DNA of 64,000 nt from assembly GCA_963814955.1 (NCBI GenBank), contig CAWFEX010000015.1, forward strand, positions 248,001-312,000, in the 5' to 3' direction. This document shows, in pieces, positions 1 through 8,105 of the stretch (positions are counted from its first letter, which is position 1; each line of letters opens with the position of its first letter). The stretch is from DATCJA01 sp963814955 (lineage in GTDB: Bacteria; Acidobacteriota; Vicinamibacteria; Vicinamibacterales; UBA2999). The position numbers were made by a program, and so were the translations under genes. The notes beneath the pieces were generated by a model, which was not told where the DNA came from, ran no database searches, and saw only the letters and a list, made by a program, of their open reading frames with translations.

Positions 1-1057
1 GGATGCACGACAACGCCTCATCGGTCACGCCAGTGCCGGCATCGAGCGCGGCCTGAAAGGCGGCGATCCACGAGGCGGGCGTTCGCGCGGCCCGCACCGG
101 GTCGAGAAAGCGGACGCCGTCGCGTGAGAGGCCGAGATTGGGGCCGACCGGCGTCGGCGCCGTGCGCCCCGTCCATTCCAGCATGCGGCTGACCGTGCGC
201 GCATGACGGAAGTAGTCGCTCATCAGACGCTCCACGCGCTGGCGTGGTTCTTCGCCCGGATAGCCGAGCACGTCCGCTGTTTTCTCCTGCAGCTCATGGC
301 TCAGGACGTTCTGGTTGCGCTCGGCCGCGAGATGCAGGATCGAGCGGACCCTCAGCAGAAACTCTTCGGCTTCCTCGAAGCGCCCCGGGTCGGCGGGGCC
401 GCGCTGCAGAAGGAGCGGATCGGTCAACGCCGCGATGGCGCGCGCCGCCATGAGATCGCGAAGCGCACCAGGCGCCTCTTTGACGTCGGGCTCGAGTTGA
501 TACAGCGTCGCGTTGAACCGGGCATGCCGCTCTTCGATGAGCGCGAGCAGTGCCTGAAGAATGTAGGCATGCGTGGGGGCCGTGTGGAACATGGCCACCA
601 GGTGTTCGAACAACATCGGAACGCCGGCTACCAGCCGGGCGTCGAGCAACGCGAGGAGAAACTCGGGATTATCGGTCTCGAGGTCTGCGAACTCGTCCAG
701 CTCGCGCACCTGGTGGCCGACCACCACTCCCACATCCCAGAGGGGATGCAGGAACGCTCGAAGGAATTGTTCTTCGGACGGGCCGATACGGCCATCGAAC
801 AGCAGCAGTAGATCGATATCGGAGTGCAGGCACAGGTGTCTGCGGCCGTAACCCCCGAGGGCGATGACCGCGACGGGGCGTGCCTGTCCGCCGGCCTCGG
901 CGTAGAGGGCCCGCAGCAGCACATCTACGCGGTCAGCGTGCTGCTCGAGCGCCGCGCGGCCTCCCGCGCCGCGCGCGATGTTGCCGCGCAGTTCCTCGCG
1001 CGCCGCATCGAGCGCCACCTTGATGGTGGAGCCTGCGCCCGGCTGCGTCGTAGACAT
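1..1057 (-). CDS. glnD: [Protein-PII] uridylyltransferase, N-terminal part (cut by window edge)
   Basis: The frame is open from the ATG at 1057 to the window edge, giving 352 codons; the rest of the gene lies to the left. Residues 68-72 read GGYGR and residues 78-86 read HSDIDLLLL. This is the nucleotidyltransferase signature of GlnD, with D80 and D82 as the likely metal-binding pair. GlnD uridylylates and deuridylylates PII proteins in response to glutamine. The gene is third in a minus-strand series after amtB and an outer-membrane protein, which fits a nitrogen role. The HD and ACT domains expected further on cannot be seen here. The start is chosen because no other ATG precedes the domain, and GGAG lies 11 bases upstream. 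Confidence 0.9.
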   Translation of the reverse strand, partial: MSTTQPGAGSTIKVALDAAREELRGNIARGAGGRAALEQHADRVDVLLRALYAEAGGQARPVAVIALGGYGRRHLCLHSDIDLLLLFDGRIGPSEEQFLRAFLHPLWDVGVVVGHQVRELDEFADLETDNPEFLLALLDARLVAGVPMLFEHLVAMFHTAPTHAYILQALLALIEERHARFNATLYQLEPDVKEAPGALRDLMAARAIAALTDPLLLQRGPADPGRFEEAEEFLLRVRSILHLAAERNQNVLSHELQEKTADVLGYPGEEPRQRVERLMSDYFRHARTVSRMLEWTGRTAPTPVGPNLGLSRDGVRFLDPVRAARTPASWIAAFQAALDAGTGVTDEALSCI

Positions 1058-1130
1058 GAGGCGAACATCTCCGGTAGCGGCTGCGGATGTCAAGCACTTC
1101 GAGCGAGGAATGAGTGCCTGTGGTGGCGAG

Positions 1131-1215
1131 GGTGCCTAGAGTGCCTGGGGTGCCTGCCGTGCAGAGTCGGTCGGCAGGTCACGCACTACAGGCACCCAGG
1201 CACGACAGGCACTCT
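1131..1215. repeat. Inverted nonamer word array after the omp stop
   Basis: Three 9-base words (GGTGCCTAG, AGTGCCTGG, GGTGCCTGC) at 1131-1157 face three inverted words (CAGGCACCC, AGGCACGAC, AGGCACTCT) at 1189-1215. The right arm begins 4 bases past the stop codon of the barrel gene (1220-1222). The arms can pair into a long hairpin that could also end transcription before glnD. The same word family recurs at 27852-27887. Confidence 0.75.
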
Positions 1216-1219
1216 GACT

Positions 1220-2098
1220 CTAGTAGGAGAGACCGAGGCCGAAGGATCCGATGACCTTTGTGTCCTCACCGCCGTTGATGACCTTGGTCGTGTCGCCGAG
1301 CGCCTGGAATTCCACGCCGCCGTGGACGTTCCAGGTGCCGAAGCTGGTGGTGCCGCCGAGCGGCACCGTCACGAGGCCCGCCACGCTGAAGTAGCCGAAC
1401 TTGTTGTCGACCCCCGAGAGCTCGTAGTAGTCGCCGACGCTCAGGCCGACTTTCACCGGAAATGCCAGCGACGCGGATGTCAACGAGTACCCGGGCGCGA
1501 TGCCGAGCTCGAGATACTTACCGGCGTTGTCGCCTGCATCCGCCTGCCCCAGGCCTGGCGCCGTGTCCATCTCAAACGCCAGCAGCGCGTACGGCTTGAG
1601 CGCAGCCCTGCCCAGGAACGCCGTGTCGTCCACGCCCAGCTTGAGCGCAATCTCCTTGACGGTGCTGAACATGTTGTTCGGGCTGGTGTACGCCGTATAT
1701 GTCGTGCCCAGACTCACGCCGCCGCCGAAGGCGAGGCCGAGGGTGGCGTAGAAGTCGCCCTCGTACCAAAGCTTTCCGCTCGGTCCGTCCGCACCGGTCG
1801 ATCCGGTGTGGAGGCTGTTCCAGCTTCCCACGTTCAAGCCGAGGCTCTTCAGCCCGCCATCGCCGGAATACACTGCCATACCCAGATCGGCAGCCGGCCA
1901 CATGATCAGCTTGGTGTCATCCTGACGGATCCCGCGGAACATGTAGGTGTTGAGGAAGTCGAAGCTCCCTGTGAAGGTCAGGTTTCCAGGGTTCGGGTCT
2001 GGCGCGTTCTGTGCCGACGCGGGCGCCGCAAGAAACGCGACCAGGACCAGAGCCAGCACGGACGAGAACCCGAACCGTGTTGCGTGAGTCAGCGACAT
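1220..2098 (-). CDS. Outer-membrane beta-barrel protein (Gcw_chp-like)
   Basis: The protein has 292 residues from the ATG at 2098. That ATG has a GGGAGGG ribosome-binding site; an in-frame start at 2140 has none and would overlap amtB. A signal peptide ends near 'PASAQ'. The mature part has alternating hydrophobic strands and the stretch 'DFLNTYMFRGI', like the bacterial Gcw_chp surface-protein family (TIGR02001), and ends in an aromatic residue (LSY), as many barrels do. It lies 41 bases downstream of amtB and is probably co-transcribed. A role in outer-membrane passage of nitrogen compounds is inferred only from its neighbours. Confidence 0.7.
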   Translation of the reverse strand: MSLTHATRFGFSSVLALVLVAFLAAPASAQNAPDPNPGNLTFTGSFDFLNTYMFRGIRQDDTKLIMWPAADLGMAVYSGDGGLKSLGLNVGSWNSLHTGSTGADGPSGKLWYEGDFYATLGLAFGGGVSLGTTYTAYTSPNNMFSTVKEIALKLGVDDTAFLGRAALKPYALLAFEMDTAPGLGQADAGDNAGKYLELGIAPGYSLTSASLAFPVKVGLSVGDYYELSGVDNKFGYFSVAGLVTVPLGGTTSFGTWNVHGGVEFQALGDTTKVINGGEDTKVIGSFGLGLSY

Positions 2099-2139
2099 CG
2101 ATGTTGCCCTCCCTCGGATGGTGAACTGTTCTTCAAACA

Positions 2140-3438
2140 CTACGCGTCACTCTTGATTGGATTGAGCATCGGCTGCACCTTGACGGCTGCGTCGGACATC
2201 GAGATCGCGGGCGTCGCTCCTCCGGTGTGGAGATATGCCTCTTCGCCGTGCTCGCTGATGTCCAGTCCGACGCTTTCGTCGTCAGCAGTGGCGCGCAAGG
2301 GGATGACGAGACCAATGAGCTTCAACAACACGAAGCTCATCCCACCGCTGTAGACGATGGCCGTGAGAACTGCCGTTCCCTGGATCAGAACCTGTCCGGG
2401 ATTGCCGGCGATGGCGCCGTCGAACACGCCGTTGATGCTTCTTTCCGCAAAAACGCCGGTGAGCAGTGCGCCGACAGTTCCGCCGACGCCGTGCGCCGCG
2501 ACAACGTCGAGCGAGTCGTCAAGCGACGTCTTCGCCCGGACGATCAGGGCGAAGTAGCTCGGCACCGCCGCGATCGCGCCGAGGAAGATGGCGCTCATCG
2601 GGCTGATGAAGCCCGCCGCCGGCGTAATGGCGACCAGTCCGACGACGATGGCAGTGGCGGCGCCGACCGCCGTCGGCTTGCCCGAGCGCATCAGATCGAG
2701 GAACGTCCACACCACCAGCGTTGCGGCGGGCGCCAGCATCGTCGTGACGAACGCAAGTCCGGCGATCGGGCTCGCCGCCAGCGCGCTGCCCGCGTTGAAC
2801 CCGAACCAGCCGAACCAGAGCAGACCCGCACCGAGGAGCGTCAGCGGAACACTGTGTGGAAGGACCGACGACGACCCATACTCCCGCCGTTTACCGACGA
2901 CGAGCGCCGCGACGAGCGCCGCGATACCGGCATTCACGTGGACGACGGTTCCGCCCGCGAAGTCCCACGCGCCCAGGTCGGCGAGCCAACCACCGCCCCA
3001 CACCCAGTGCGCGAGTGGCGCATATACAACCACGGACCACAGAGAGATGAACATCACATACGCGGAGAACCGCATCCGCTCCACGATGGCCCCCGAAATG
3101 AGGGCGGCCGTGATGATGCAGAACGTGGCCTGGAACGCCATGTACAGCATGTGGGGAATAGTGATCGGCACCACCGCCCCGGTGGCCTCGAGCCCGACGC
3201 CGTTCAGAAACGCCAAAGACAAGTCGCCCAGCCAGTTGTTCCCGGCCGTGAGAGCGAGGGAGTACCCGACGAGCGCCCACAGCACACCCACGAACCCCAG
3301 CGAGATGAAACTCATCATCATGGTGTTGAGGGCGTTCTTCGAGCGGACCAGGCCGCCGTAGAAGAAGGCCAGCGCGGGGGTCATCAACAGCACGAGGGCC
3401 GTCGAAATCAACATCCATGCGGTGTCAGCTTGATTCAT
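2140..3438 (-). CDS. amtB: Ammonium transporter
   Basis: The protein has 432 residues with eleven predicted membrane helices, the normal size for Amt/MEP channels. The family segment 'DFAGGTVVHVNAG' gives the conserved Asp and the first pore His; 'HGVGGTVG' carries the second. The C-terminal tail 'SEHGEEAY' is the usual PII-contact region, so PII control is likely. The ATG has GAGGTGAGGA directly upstream. The gene heads a minus-strand series with an outer-membrane barrel gene and glnD. No glnB or glnK gene is found beside it, which is unusual because amtB and glnK are commonly paired. Confidence 0.96.
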   Translation of the reverse strand: MNQADTAWMLISTALVLLMTPALAFFYGGLVRSKNALNTMMMSFISLGFVGVLWALVGYSLALTAGNNWLGDLSLAFLNGVGLEATGAVVPITIPHMLYMAFQATFCIITAALISGAIVERMRFSAYVMFISLWSVVVYAPLAHWVWGGGWLADLGAWDFAGGTVVHVNAGIAALVAALVVGKRREYGSSSVLPHSVPLTLLGAGLLWFGWFGFNAGSALAASPIAGLAFVTTMLAPAATLVVWTFLDLMRSGKPTAVGAATAIVVGLVAITPAAGFISPMSAIFLGAIAAVPSYFALIVRAKTSLDDSLDVVAAHGVGGTVGALLTGVFAERSINGVFDGAIAGNPGQVLIQGTAVLTAIVYSGGMSFVLLKLIGLVIPLRATADDESVGLDISEHGEEAYLHTGGATPAISMSDAAVKVQPMLNPIKSDA

Positions 3439-3470
3439 TCCTCACCTCTAGTGATCAACAAGCGTCGATT

Positions 3471-3486
3471 CGGGCATTGTTGCCCG
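3471..3486. promoter_or_regulatory. Inverted repeat upstream of amtB
   Basis: CGGGCA-TTGT-TGCCCG is a perfect 6-base inverted repeat 33-48 bases upstream of the amtB start. It could be an operator or a hairpin in the leader. I see no clear sigma-54 promoter here. Confidence 0.35.
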
Positions 3487-3704
3487 GCCGCTCCGCACGC
3501 GCGTCCAAGGTCACTGTTCTTCCGTCCGCGCACGCAGCGACCGGGCTTCGACTTGAAACGTGGAAAAGACCTCCGTACGCCGTTGCGGATGTCTGACGGC
3601 CTCTCAGCAAGATGGGATCCAGTAGCGGCGGGTGAGCGCTCGGCACGATCGCGCGAATTCTGGCCGGAAAACGCGAGATCGCGTGATTAGAGCGCCTTTG
3701 CAAA

Positions 3705-3915
3705 TACTACAAATTTGTTTTATTACCGTGTCCTGTCTACAAGACCGTAGGATTGGGTCGAATGCAGAAACGGCGAGTCGTCGGCTCCCGCCCACCGCCG
3801 GCGCGGGGGCCCCACGACGGGCGCCTGGTGCAGACCCGGGCAAAAATCGGCAGGCCGGTGCACGTGTCCTACAAATACGTTCCATCGCTAATGATGCTAT
3901 ACATAAATGTAGGAA
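3705..3915. promoter_or_regulatory. Two paired operator-like modules between amtB and the EF-G-like gene
   Basis: Four 12-base sites of form TACA-N4-(T/C)GT(A/T) start at 3708, 3738, 3870 and 3900. Within each pair the starts are exactly 30 bases apart, about three helical turns. The first member of each pair begins CTACAAAT; the second is followed by GTAGGA. This looks like a duplicated operator module serving two divergent promoters. BlaI/MecI operators also use TACA/TGTA half-sites, but with a shorter spacer, so the regulator is unknown. The rest of 3439-4091 shows no coding sequence I can support. Confidence 0.5.
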
Positions 3916-4091
3916 TCGACCGCGCGCCATGCAGCATTGTCCGTCATAAGGCCCGCCCGGCCATTGCCTTGCGGCCGTCCGGTCGCCATGAATATGATGC
4001 GCAGACGCGTTCCACCGGTCGGCTCTCGCCAGCCGGCTGGCGCCCCGGTTCATCTCACCTCTTCGGTTAGAGCTCAGGAGGATTGCCCCAT

Positions 4092-6188
4092 ATGAAGGTT
4101 TACGACGCAACGAGCATTCGGAATGTGGCGGTCGTCGGTCACGGCGGATGCGGCAAGACTCAGCTTGTCTCCGCGATGCTCTTTGGCGCCGGAACCGTCA
4201 ACCGCCTGGGCCGGGTCGACGACGGATCTACGGTCACCGATTTCGATGACGAGGCGATCGCCCGCAAGCATACCCTTGCGTCGAGCCTCGCCCACGCCGA
4301 GTGGCGCAACACCAAAATCAACGTCATCGACACCCCCGGATTCGCCAACTTTCTCACCGACGCACGCTCCGCGCTTCGAGTGGTCGAGGCCGCCGTCATG
4401 GTGGTCGACGCGGTCGCCGGGGTGGAAGTGCAAACGGAAAAGCTGTGGGCGGAAGCGGCGTCTCTCGGCCTGCCGCGCATCGTTGCGGTGAACCGCCTGG
4501 AGCGCGACCGCGCCAGCCTCGACCGGACGCTCGAATCGGTGCGGCGCGATTGCGCCCGCGAGATCGCGCCAATTCAGCTCCCTCTTGGCGAGGAACGCGG
4601 CTTTACAGGCGTCGTCGACCTTGTTCGAATGAAGGCGCTCACGTTCGCCGCAGACGGCAGCGGCACGGTGACCGAGGGAGATATTCCAGCGGCGCTCGCC
4701 GACAAGGCGGCAAAGGCGCGCGAGCAGCTCATCGAGGCGGTTGCCGAGGCGGACGAACAGTTGATGGAGGTGTTCTTCGCGGAAGGTACGCTCACGCAGG
4801 AACAGCTCGTCTCGGGGCTGCGCGCGGCGACGGTGGCCGGCCGCCTCTTCCCGCTCGTCTGCACGTCCGGTCTGCACGTCATCGGCATCAAGGGCCTGCT
4901 CGACGCCATCGTCGACTACGTGCCCTCGCCCGCCGAGCGCAACTTCCCCGCCCTCGCGAAGGACGGCGCAGAGACGACGGTCAAGACGTCCGACACCGGA
5001 GCGCCGATGGCATTCGTGTGGAAGACCATCGCCGATCCGTTTGCGGGGCGCATCACGATGCTGCGCGTGGTGTCCGGCACGATGAAGTCGGATTCCACCG
5101 TGCACAACCTGCGGGCGGACGCCCCCGAGCGGCTCGGCCACCTGCTCGTGCTGCAGGGAAAAACCCAGACGCACGTTCAGGAGCTGAAGGGGGGCGACCT
5201 CGGCGCGGTGGCCAAACTGAAGGACACGCGGACGAACGACATCCTGGGCGACAAGGCCAGCAGCGTCAGGTTCGCGGAGATCAAGTTCCCCGAGCCGGTG
5301 CTGGCCTACGCCATCGAGCCGAAGAGCCGCGGCGACGAGGACAAGATCAGCAGCGCCATGCAGCGGCTGCGCGAAGAGGACCCCACGATCGGCTATTCGC
5401 GCGATCCGCAGACCCACGAGCTCCTGCTCTCGGGTCAGGGCCAGATGCACATCGAGGTGACGGTTGCGAAGCTGAAGCGGCGGTTCGGCGTCGAGGTGAA
5501 CCTCAAGCCGCCGCGGATTCCGTATCGGGAGACCATCCTGGCGTCGACGGAGGCCCACGGCCGGCACAAGAAGCAGACGGGCGGGCACGGCCAGTTCGGC
5601 GACTGCAAGATTCGGGTGGAGCCGCTGGCGCGCGGCAGCGATTTCGAGTTCGAGGACGACATTTTCGGCGGCTCGATTCCGCGCCAGTTCGTGCCCGCCG
5701 TGGAGAAGGGCATCCAGGAAGCGCGCATGCGGGGATTCCTGGCCGGCTATCCGATGGTGGACTTCAAGGCGACGGTCTTCGATGGCTCCTACCACGCAGT
5801 GGACTCGAACGAGCTCTCGTTCAAGCTTGCCGGCTCACTGGCGTTCAAGGACGCCATGACCCGTGCGCGTCCCACGATTCTCGAGCCGATCATGAAGGTC
5901 GAGGTGTATGCGCCGAGTGATTTCGCCGGCGACCTGATGGGCGATCTCAACGGGCGGCGGGGCCGTATTGCGGGCATGGACACGCGCGGGACAATGACCG
6001 TGATTCGCGCGCAGGTGCCGATGTCGGAGATGCTCAGCTACGAGCAGCACCTGACGTCGGCCACCGGCGGCCGTGGCTCGTATCACATGGAGTATTCGCA
6101 CTACGAGGAGGTGCCGCAGCACCTCCAGTCGAAGATCATCGCCGCGGCCAAGGCCGAACGAGGGCAGGAGGTGGCCGAGGAGGCATAA
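4092..6188 (+). CDS. Elongation factor G-like GTPase (EF-G2 family)
   Basis: The protein has 698 residues from the ATG at 4092, which has AGGAGG at 4076-4081; the in-frame TTG at 4083 is too close to that site. The P-loop is GHGGCGKT, as in the EF-G-like family, where canonical EF-G has AHIDAGKT. G3 is intact (DTPGFANF). G4 reads NRLERD instead of NKxD. Domains II-V follow in EF-G order. It is a second factor beside the canonical fusA at 31310-33419. Family members are GTPases of uncertain role, proposed to act on the ribosome. It is transcribed away from amtB, and a strong hairpin follows its stop. Confidence 0.9.
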   Translation: MKVYDATSIRNVAVVGHGGCGKTQLVSAMLFGAGTVNRLGRVDDGSTVTDFDDEAIARKHTLASSLAHAEWRNTKINVIDTPGFANFLTDARSALRVVEAAVMVVDAVAGVEVQTEKLWAEAASLGLPRIVAVNRLERDRASLDRTLESVRRDCAREIAPIQLPLGEERGFTGVVDLVRMKALTFAADGSGTVTEGDIPAALADKAAKAREQLIEAVAEADEQLMEVFFAEGTLTQEQLVSGLRAATVAGRLFPLVCTSGLHVIGIKGLLDAIVDYVPSPAERNFPALAKDGAETTVKTSDTGAPMAFVWKTIADPFAGRITMLRVVSGTMKSDSTVHNLRADAPERLGHLLVLQGKTQTHVQELKGGDLGAVAKLKDTRTNDILGDKASSVRFAEIKFPEPVLAYAIEPKSRGDEDKISSAMQRLREEDPTIGYSRDPQTHELLLSGQGQMHIEVTVAKLKRRFGVEVNLKPPRIPYRETILASTEAHGRHKKQTGGHGQFGDCKIRVEPLARGSDFEFEDDIFGGSIPRQFVPAVEKGIQEARMRGFLAGYPMVDFKATVFDGSYHAVDSNELSFKLAGSLAFKDAMTRARPTILEPIMKVEVYAPSDFAGDLMGDLNGRRGRIAGMDTRGTMTVIRAQVPMSEMLSYEQHLTSATGGRGSYHMEYSHYEEVPQHLQSKIIAAAKAERGQEVAEEA

Positions 6189-6825
6189 GGCGGCCGGCGT
6201 TGCGCCGGCCTCTGGCCGCCTGGATCTGCTCTCCGCGGCCGTCAATCCTCCCGGCCTGACTCGTGACGTCGACGGCTACGAACGTCCATTCGTTGTAGTG
6301 GCCGCGGCCCTTGTACATCCGTAACGACCGATCGGTACTGGTGCTGACAACGCCGATGACCCCGCCCCGTGTGGGAGTTGCTGGCGCTGGCGCCTGCCCG
6401 CTTGCGCGTACACTCGCGGCCACCTTCCCCATTTCCGCATACAACGGCTGAAAGTCCCCCCTGGTGATCGGATCCTGGTAACGGCGCCGCAGAAACCGCT
6501 GCTGCACCAGCACGTCGATGTTTGGGGGAAAGGTGCCGGCGTAACGACGCTGGAACAGCCTGATCGCCTGAACATACTGCTCGCCCCGGAAGACGAGTTC
6601 GGCCTCACGCTCGCGCCGAACAGCGGTATGCCAGAGGGGTAAAGCGACACCGAGCATCATCGCCAGGATGCCTATTCCAACGATCAGTGCCGCCATGGCG
6701 TAGCCATGAGAGCGCGCGTTGCTGTGTGTGGCTAATCGACGAACCACGACTAGTGATGTGACGGTCGCGGCCAGGATCGCTGCGGGGATGACACCCATAC
6801 ACGTAGAGGGCGTCTCCGAGATCAC
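6136..6825 (-). CDS. Type II secretion/pilin-like prepilin protein
   Basis: The frame encodes 229 residues. After a short N-terminal region comes 'SHGYAMAALIVGIGILAM', a prepilin-like hydrophobic helix after a possible Gly cleavage site. The usual Glu at +5 is missing. Then comes the conserved block 'EAELVFRGEQY', 'AIRLFQRRY', 'FPPNIDVLV', known from acidobacterial proteins annotated as type II secretion pseudopilins. The start is uncertain: the region before the helix contains another hydrophobic stretch, and a later start is possible. The 3' end overlaps the end of the EF-G-like gene on the other strand by about 50 bases. No other secretion genes are nearby, so it stands alone. Confidence 0.65.
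   Translation of the reverse strand: MISETPSTCMGVIPAAILAATVTSLVVVRRLATHSNARSHGYAMAALIVGIGILAMMLGVALPLWHTAVRREREAELVFRGEQYVQAIRLFQRRYAGTFPPNIDVLVQQRFLRRRYQDPITRGDFQPLYAEMGKVAASVRASGQAPAPATPTRGGVIGVVSTSTDRSLRMYKGRGHYNEWTFVAVDVTSQAGRIDGRGEQIQAARGRRNAGRLMPPRPPPALVRPWPRR
6192..6210 (+). terminator. Hairpin after the EF-G-like gene
   Basis: GGCCGGCG-TTG-CGCCGGCC is an 8-bp GC stem starting 4 bases past the stop codon at 6186-6188. There is no T-tract, so termination is plausible but not certain. Confidence 0.5.
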
Positions 6826-6856
6826 AGCGCGTGCTGAACACCATACGAATGTCCAA

Positions 6857-7072
6857 TTAATCGGTCCGTAAATGTATGGACTGTTCCGCTCTCTTTTCTC
6901 GCCACTTCAACCAACCGGCGAATCCAGCGGCGATCACGGCGACGGCGCCAGCCAAGATACCTACTTCTGCTCCGGGCCCATGAGTTGGTCCAGCGCTCCA
7001 GTAGAACCACCATCCGTACAAGCTCAAAGAGCCAAATATTGCTGCGACGATCCAGGCAATTCCTACAGCCAT
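6857..7072 (-). CDS. Small two-helix membrane protein, candidate RHS immunity protein
   Basis: The 71-residue product has two hydrophobic helices (about residues 2-24 and 37-53), a short loop with 'SAGPTHGPG', and a charged tail 'KWREKRAEQ'. Its ATG overlaps the end of the upstream RHS gene (ATGGCTGTAG), and a GGCGAG site precedes it, so the two are probably translationally coupled. RHS toxin genes are commonly followed by a small cognate immunity gene. The immunity role is inferred from position and size only; I do not recognise the family. Confidence 0.55.
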   Translation of the reverse strand: MAVGIAWIVAAIFGSLSLYGWWFYWSAGPTHGPGAEVGILAGAVAVIAAGFAGWLKWREKRAEQSIHLRTD

Positions 7073-8064
7073 TTCGCAATCTCGCCGGCTGATTCAGTTT
7101 CAGAACCTCTCATTGCTGCGAATCCTTCCGGTATTCGTCGATGAACACCTGCAACTCCCTTATCCTTTGCTCTTTGAGTGTCGTTGACGTTGCGGCATTG
7201 AAGCGTTGAACAAATGGAGCAAGTTTCTCCCAGGGAATTGCGGTCGAAGAATTCCGTCGAGTAGACCAGCCACGAATATGAATCAGCGGCCATGGCATCA
7301 GCACGGCGAACGTTCGCCCAGGTCTGATCGGGGCGATGTCCCGAAAAGAAATGACCGACGGTCGGGCCGTACCCGAAGTGGGAAAACGAGTCTTGTTCTG
7401 CATGCAAGAACAACCCTAACTCGCGCAAGTGACCCGGTGCGACCGCAGCTCTCGCCAACTCCATCCGCCTTTCCAACGTCGTGAAATGGTACAGTTCGCG
7501 CTGTTCAGCGACGAAGAGCGTCATTGGGGTCTTGTCGGAATCGGTGTCAGCACGTTGATTCCAATCGGCAATGTTTGCAGCTGCCCTTGAGTCGAACCCA
7601 GCAGCCAAGGCCAGAGTACGCGTCAAGTCGTAATGAACTTCCCGCTCCCACCTGCCATCAGGATCAATTTTTCGTAACGGGTTGTTGCTGACGTACGAAT
7701 ACTTGTTCCACAGCTGAGGGCTGACCATGGCGCTGCGGACATCGACAGCCTGGTCGGCAGTTGTAAATCGTCCCACGGTGCTCGCGTAGTATCTCGCCCC
7801 GAAGTAGTCGAAGCCGGTCTCGGCGTCGCGCTCTTTTCCCGAAAATTGCCGCGGGTCAACGTTCGTCGACGAACCCCACGGTTCCCCGAACGGCAGGAAG
7901 TCATAGCGCGCGAGCACCTGTCCGTTGGCGTTCGTGATCATCCGTACCGAGCCAATGGCGTCCACGTGGTAGTAGATGACAGTGTCCTGTAACTGCGCGA
8001 CGGCAACACTCGGACAGAGCAGGCACCATCCAGCCACCAGGGACGCATTAATCAGTCGCCTCAT
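7063..8064 (-). CDS. Secreted RHS core fragment with C-terminal metallo-enzyme-like domain
   Basis: The protein has 333 residues from the ATG at 8064, with GAAGG 9 bases upstream. In-frame ATGs at 8070, 8088 and 8106 are alternatives; the last overlaps the previous stop as TGATG. Residues 1-24 are a signal peptide ending 'VAVAQ'. Residues 30-138 are the RHS-associated core: 'YYHVDAIGSVR', 'LPFGEPWG', 'RQFSGKERDAETG', 'YFGARYY' and the DPDGR junction at 134-138. Residues 139-333 are variable and His/Asp-rich: H144, D167, H193, 'HAEQDSFSH' at 221-229, H238, H243. This resembles the all-helical zinc phospholipase C / DUF6765-like fold. Normally the core lies in one chain with the YD repeats; here those are in the upstream gene. 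Confidence 0.75.
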   Translation of the reverse strand: MRRLINASLVAGWCLLCPSVAVAQLQDTVIYYHVDAIGSVRMITNANGQVLARYDFLPFGEPWGSSTNVDPRQFSGKERDAETGFDYFGARYYASTVGRFTTADQAVDVRSAMVSPQLWNKYSYVSNNPLRKIDPDGRWEREVHYDLTRTLALAAGFDSRAAANIADWNQRADTDSDKTPMTLFVAEQRELYHFTTLERRMELARAAVAPGHLRELGLFLHAEQDSFSHFGYGPTVGHFFSGHRPDQTWANVRRADAMAADSYSWLVYSTEFFDRNSLGETCSICSTLQCRNVNDTQRAKDKGVAGVHRRIPEGFAAMRGSETESAGEIAKWL

Positions 8065-8105
8065 CACCATCGACCTTCGCCCAAGCATGGCCGACATGGC
8101 GGCCA

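Noticed and set aside
824..2353. Long plus-strand open frames at 824-2353 and 2227-3690
   Set aside because: They lie opposite glnD, the barrel gene and amtB, are rich in Arg/His/Ala without any domain, and come from GC-rich third positions of the true genes.
3705..3915. BlaI/MecI operators
   Set aside because: The half-sites TACA/TGTA are similar, but the spacer is four bases rather than about two and no blaI or blaR gene is near.
4074..5920. Frames of 573 and 539 codons overlapping the EF-G-like gene
   Set aside because: Both are shadow frames of a gene with clear GTPase motifs and a good ribosome-binding site.
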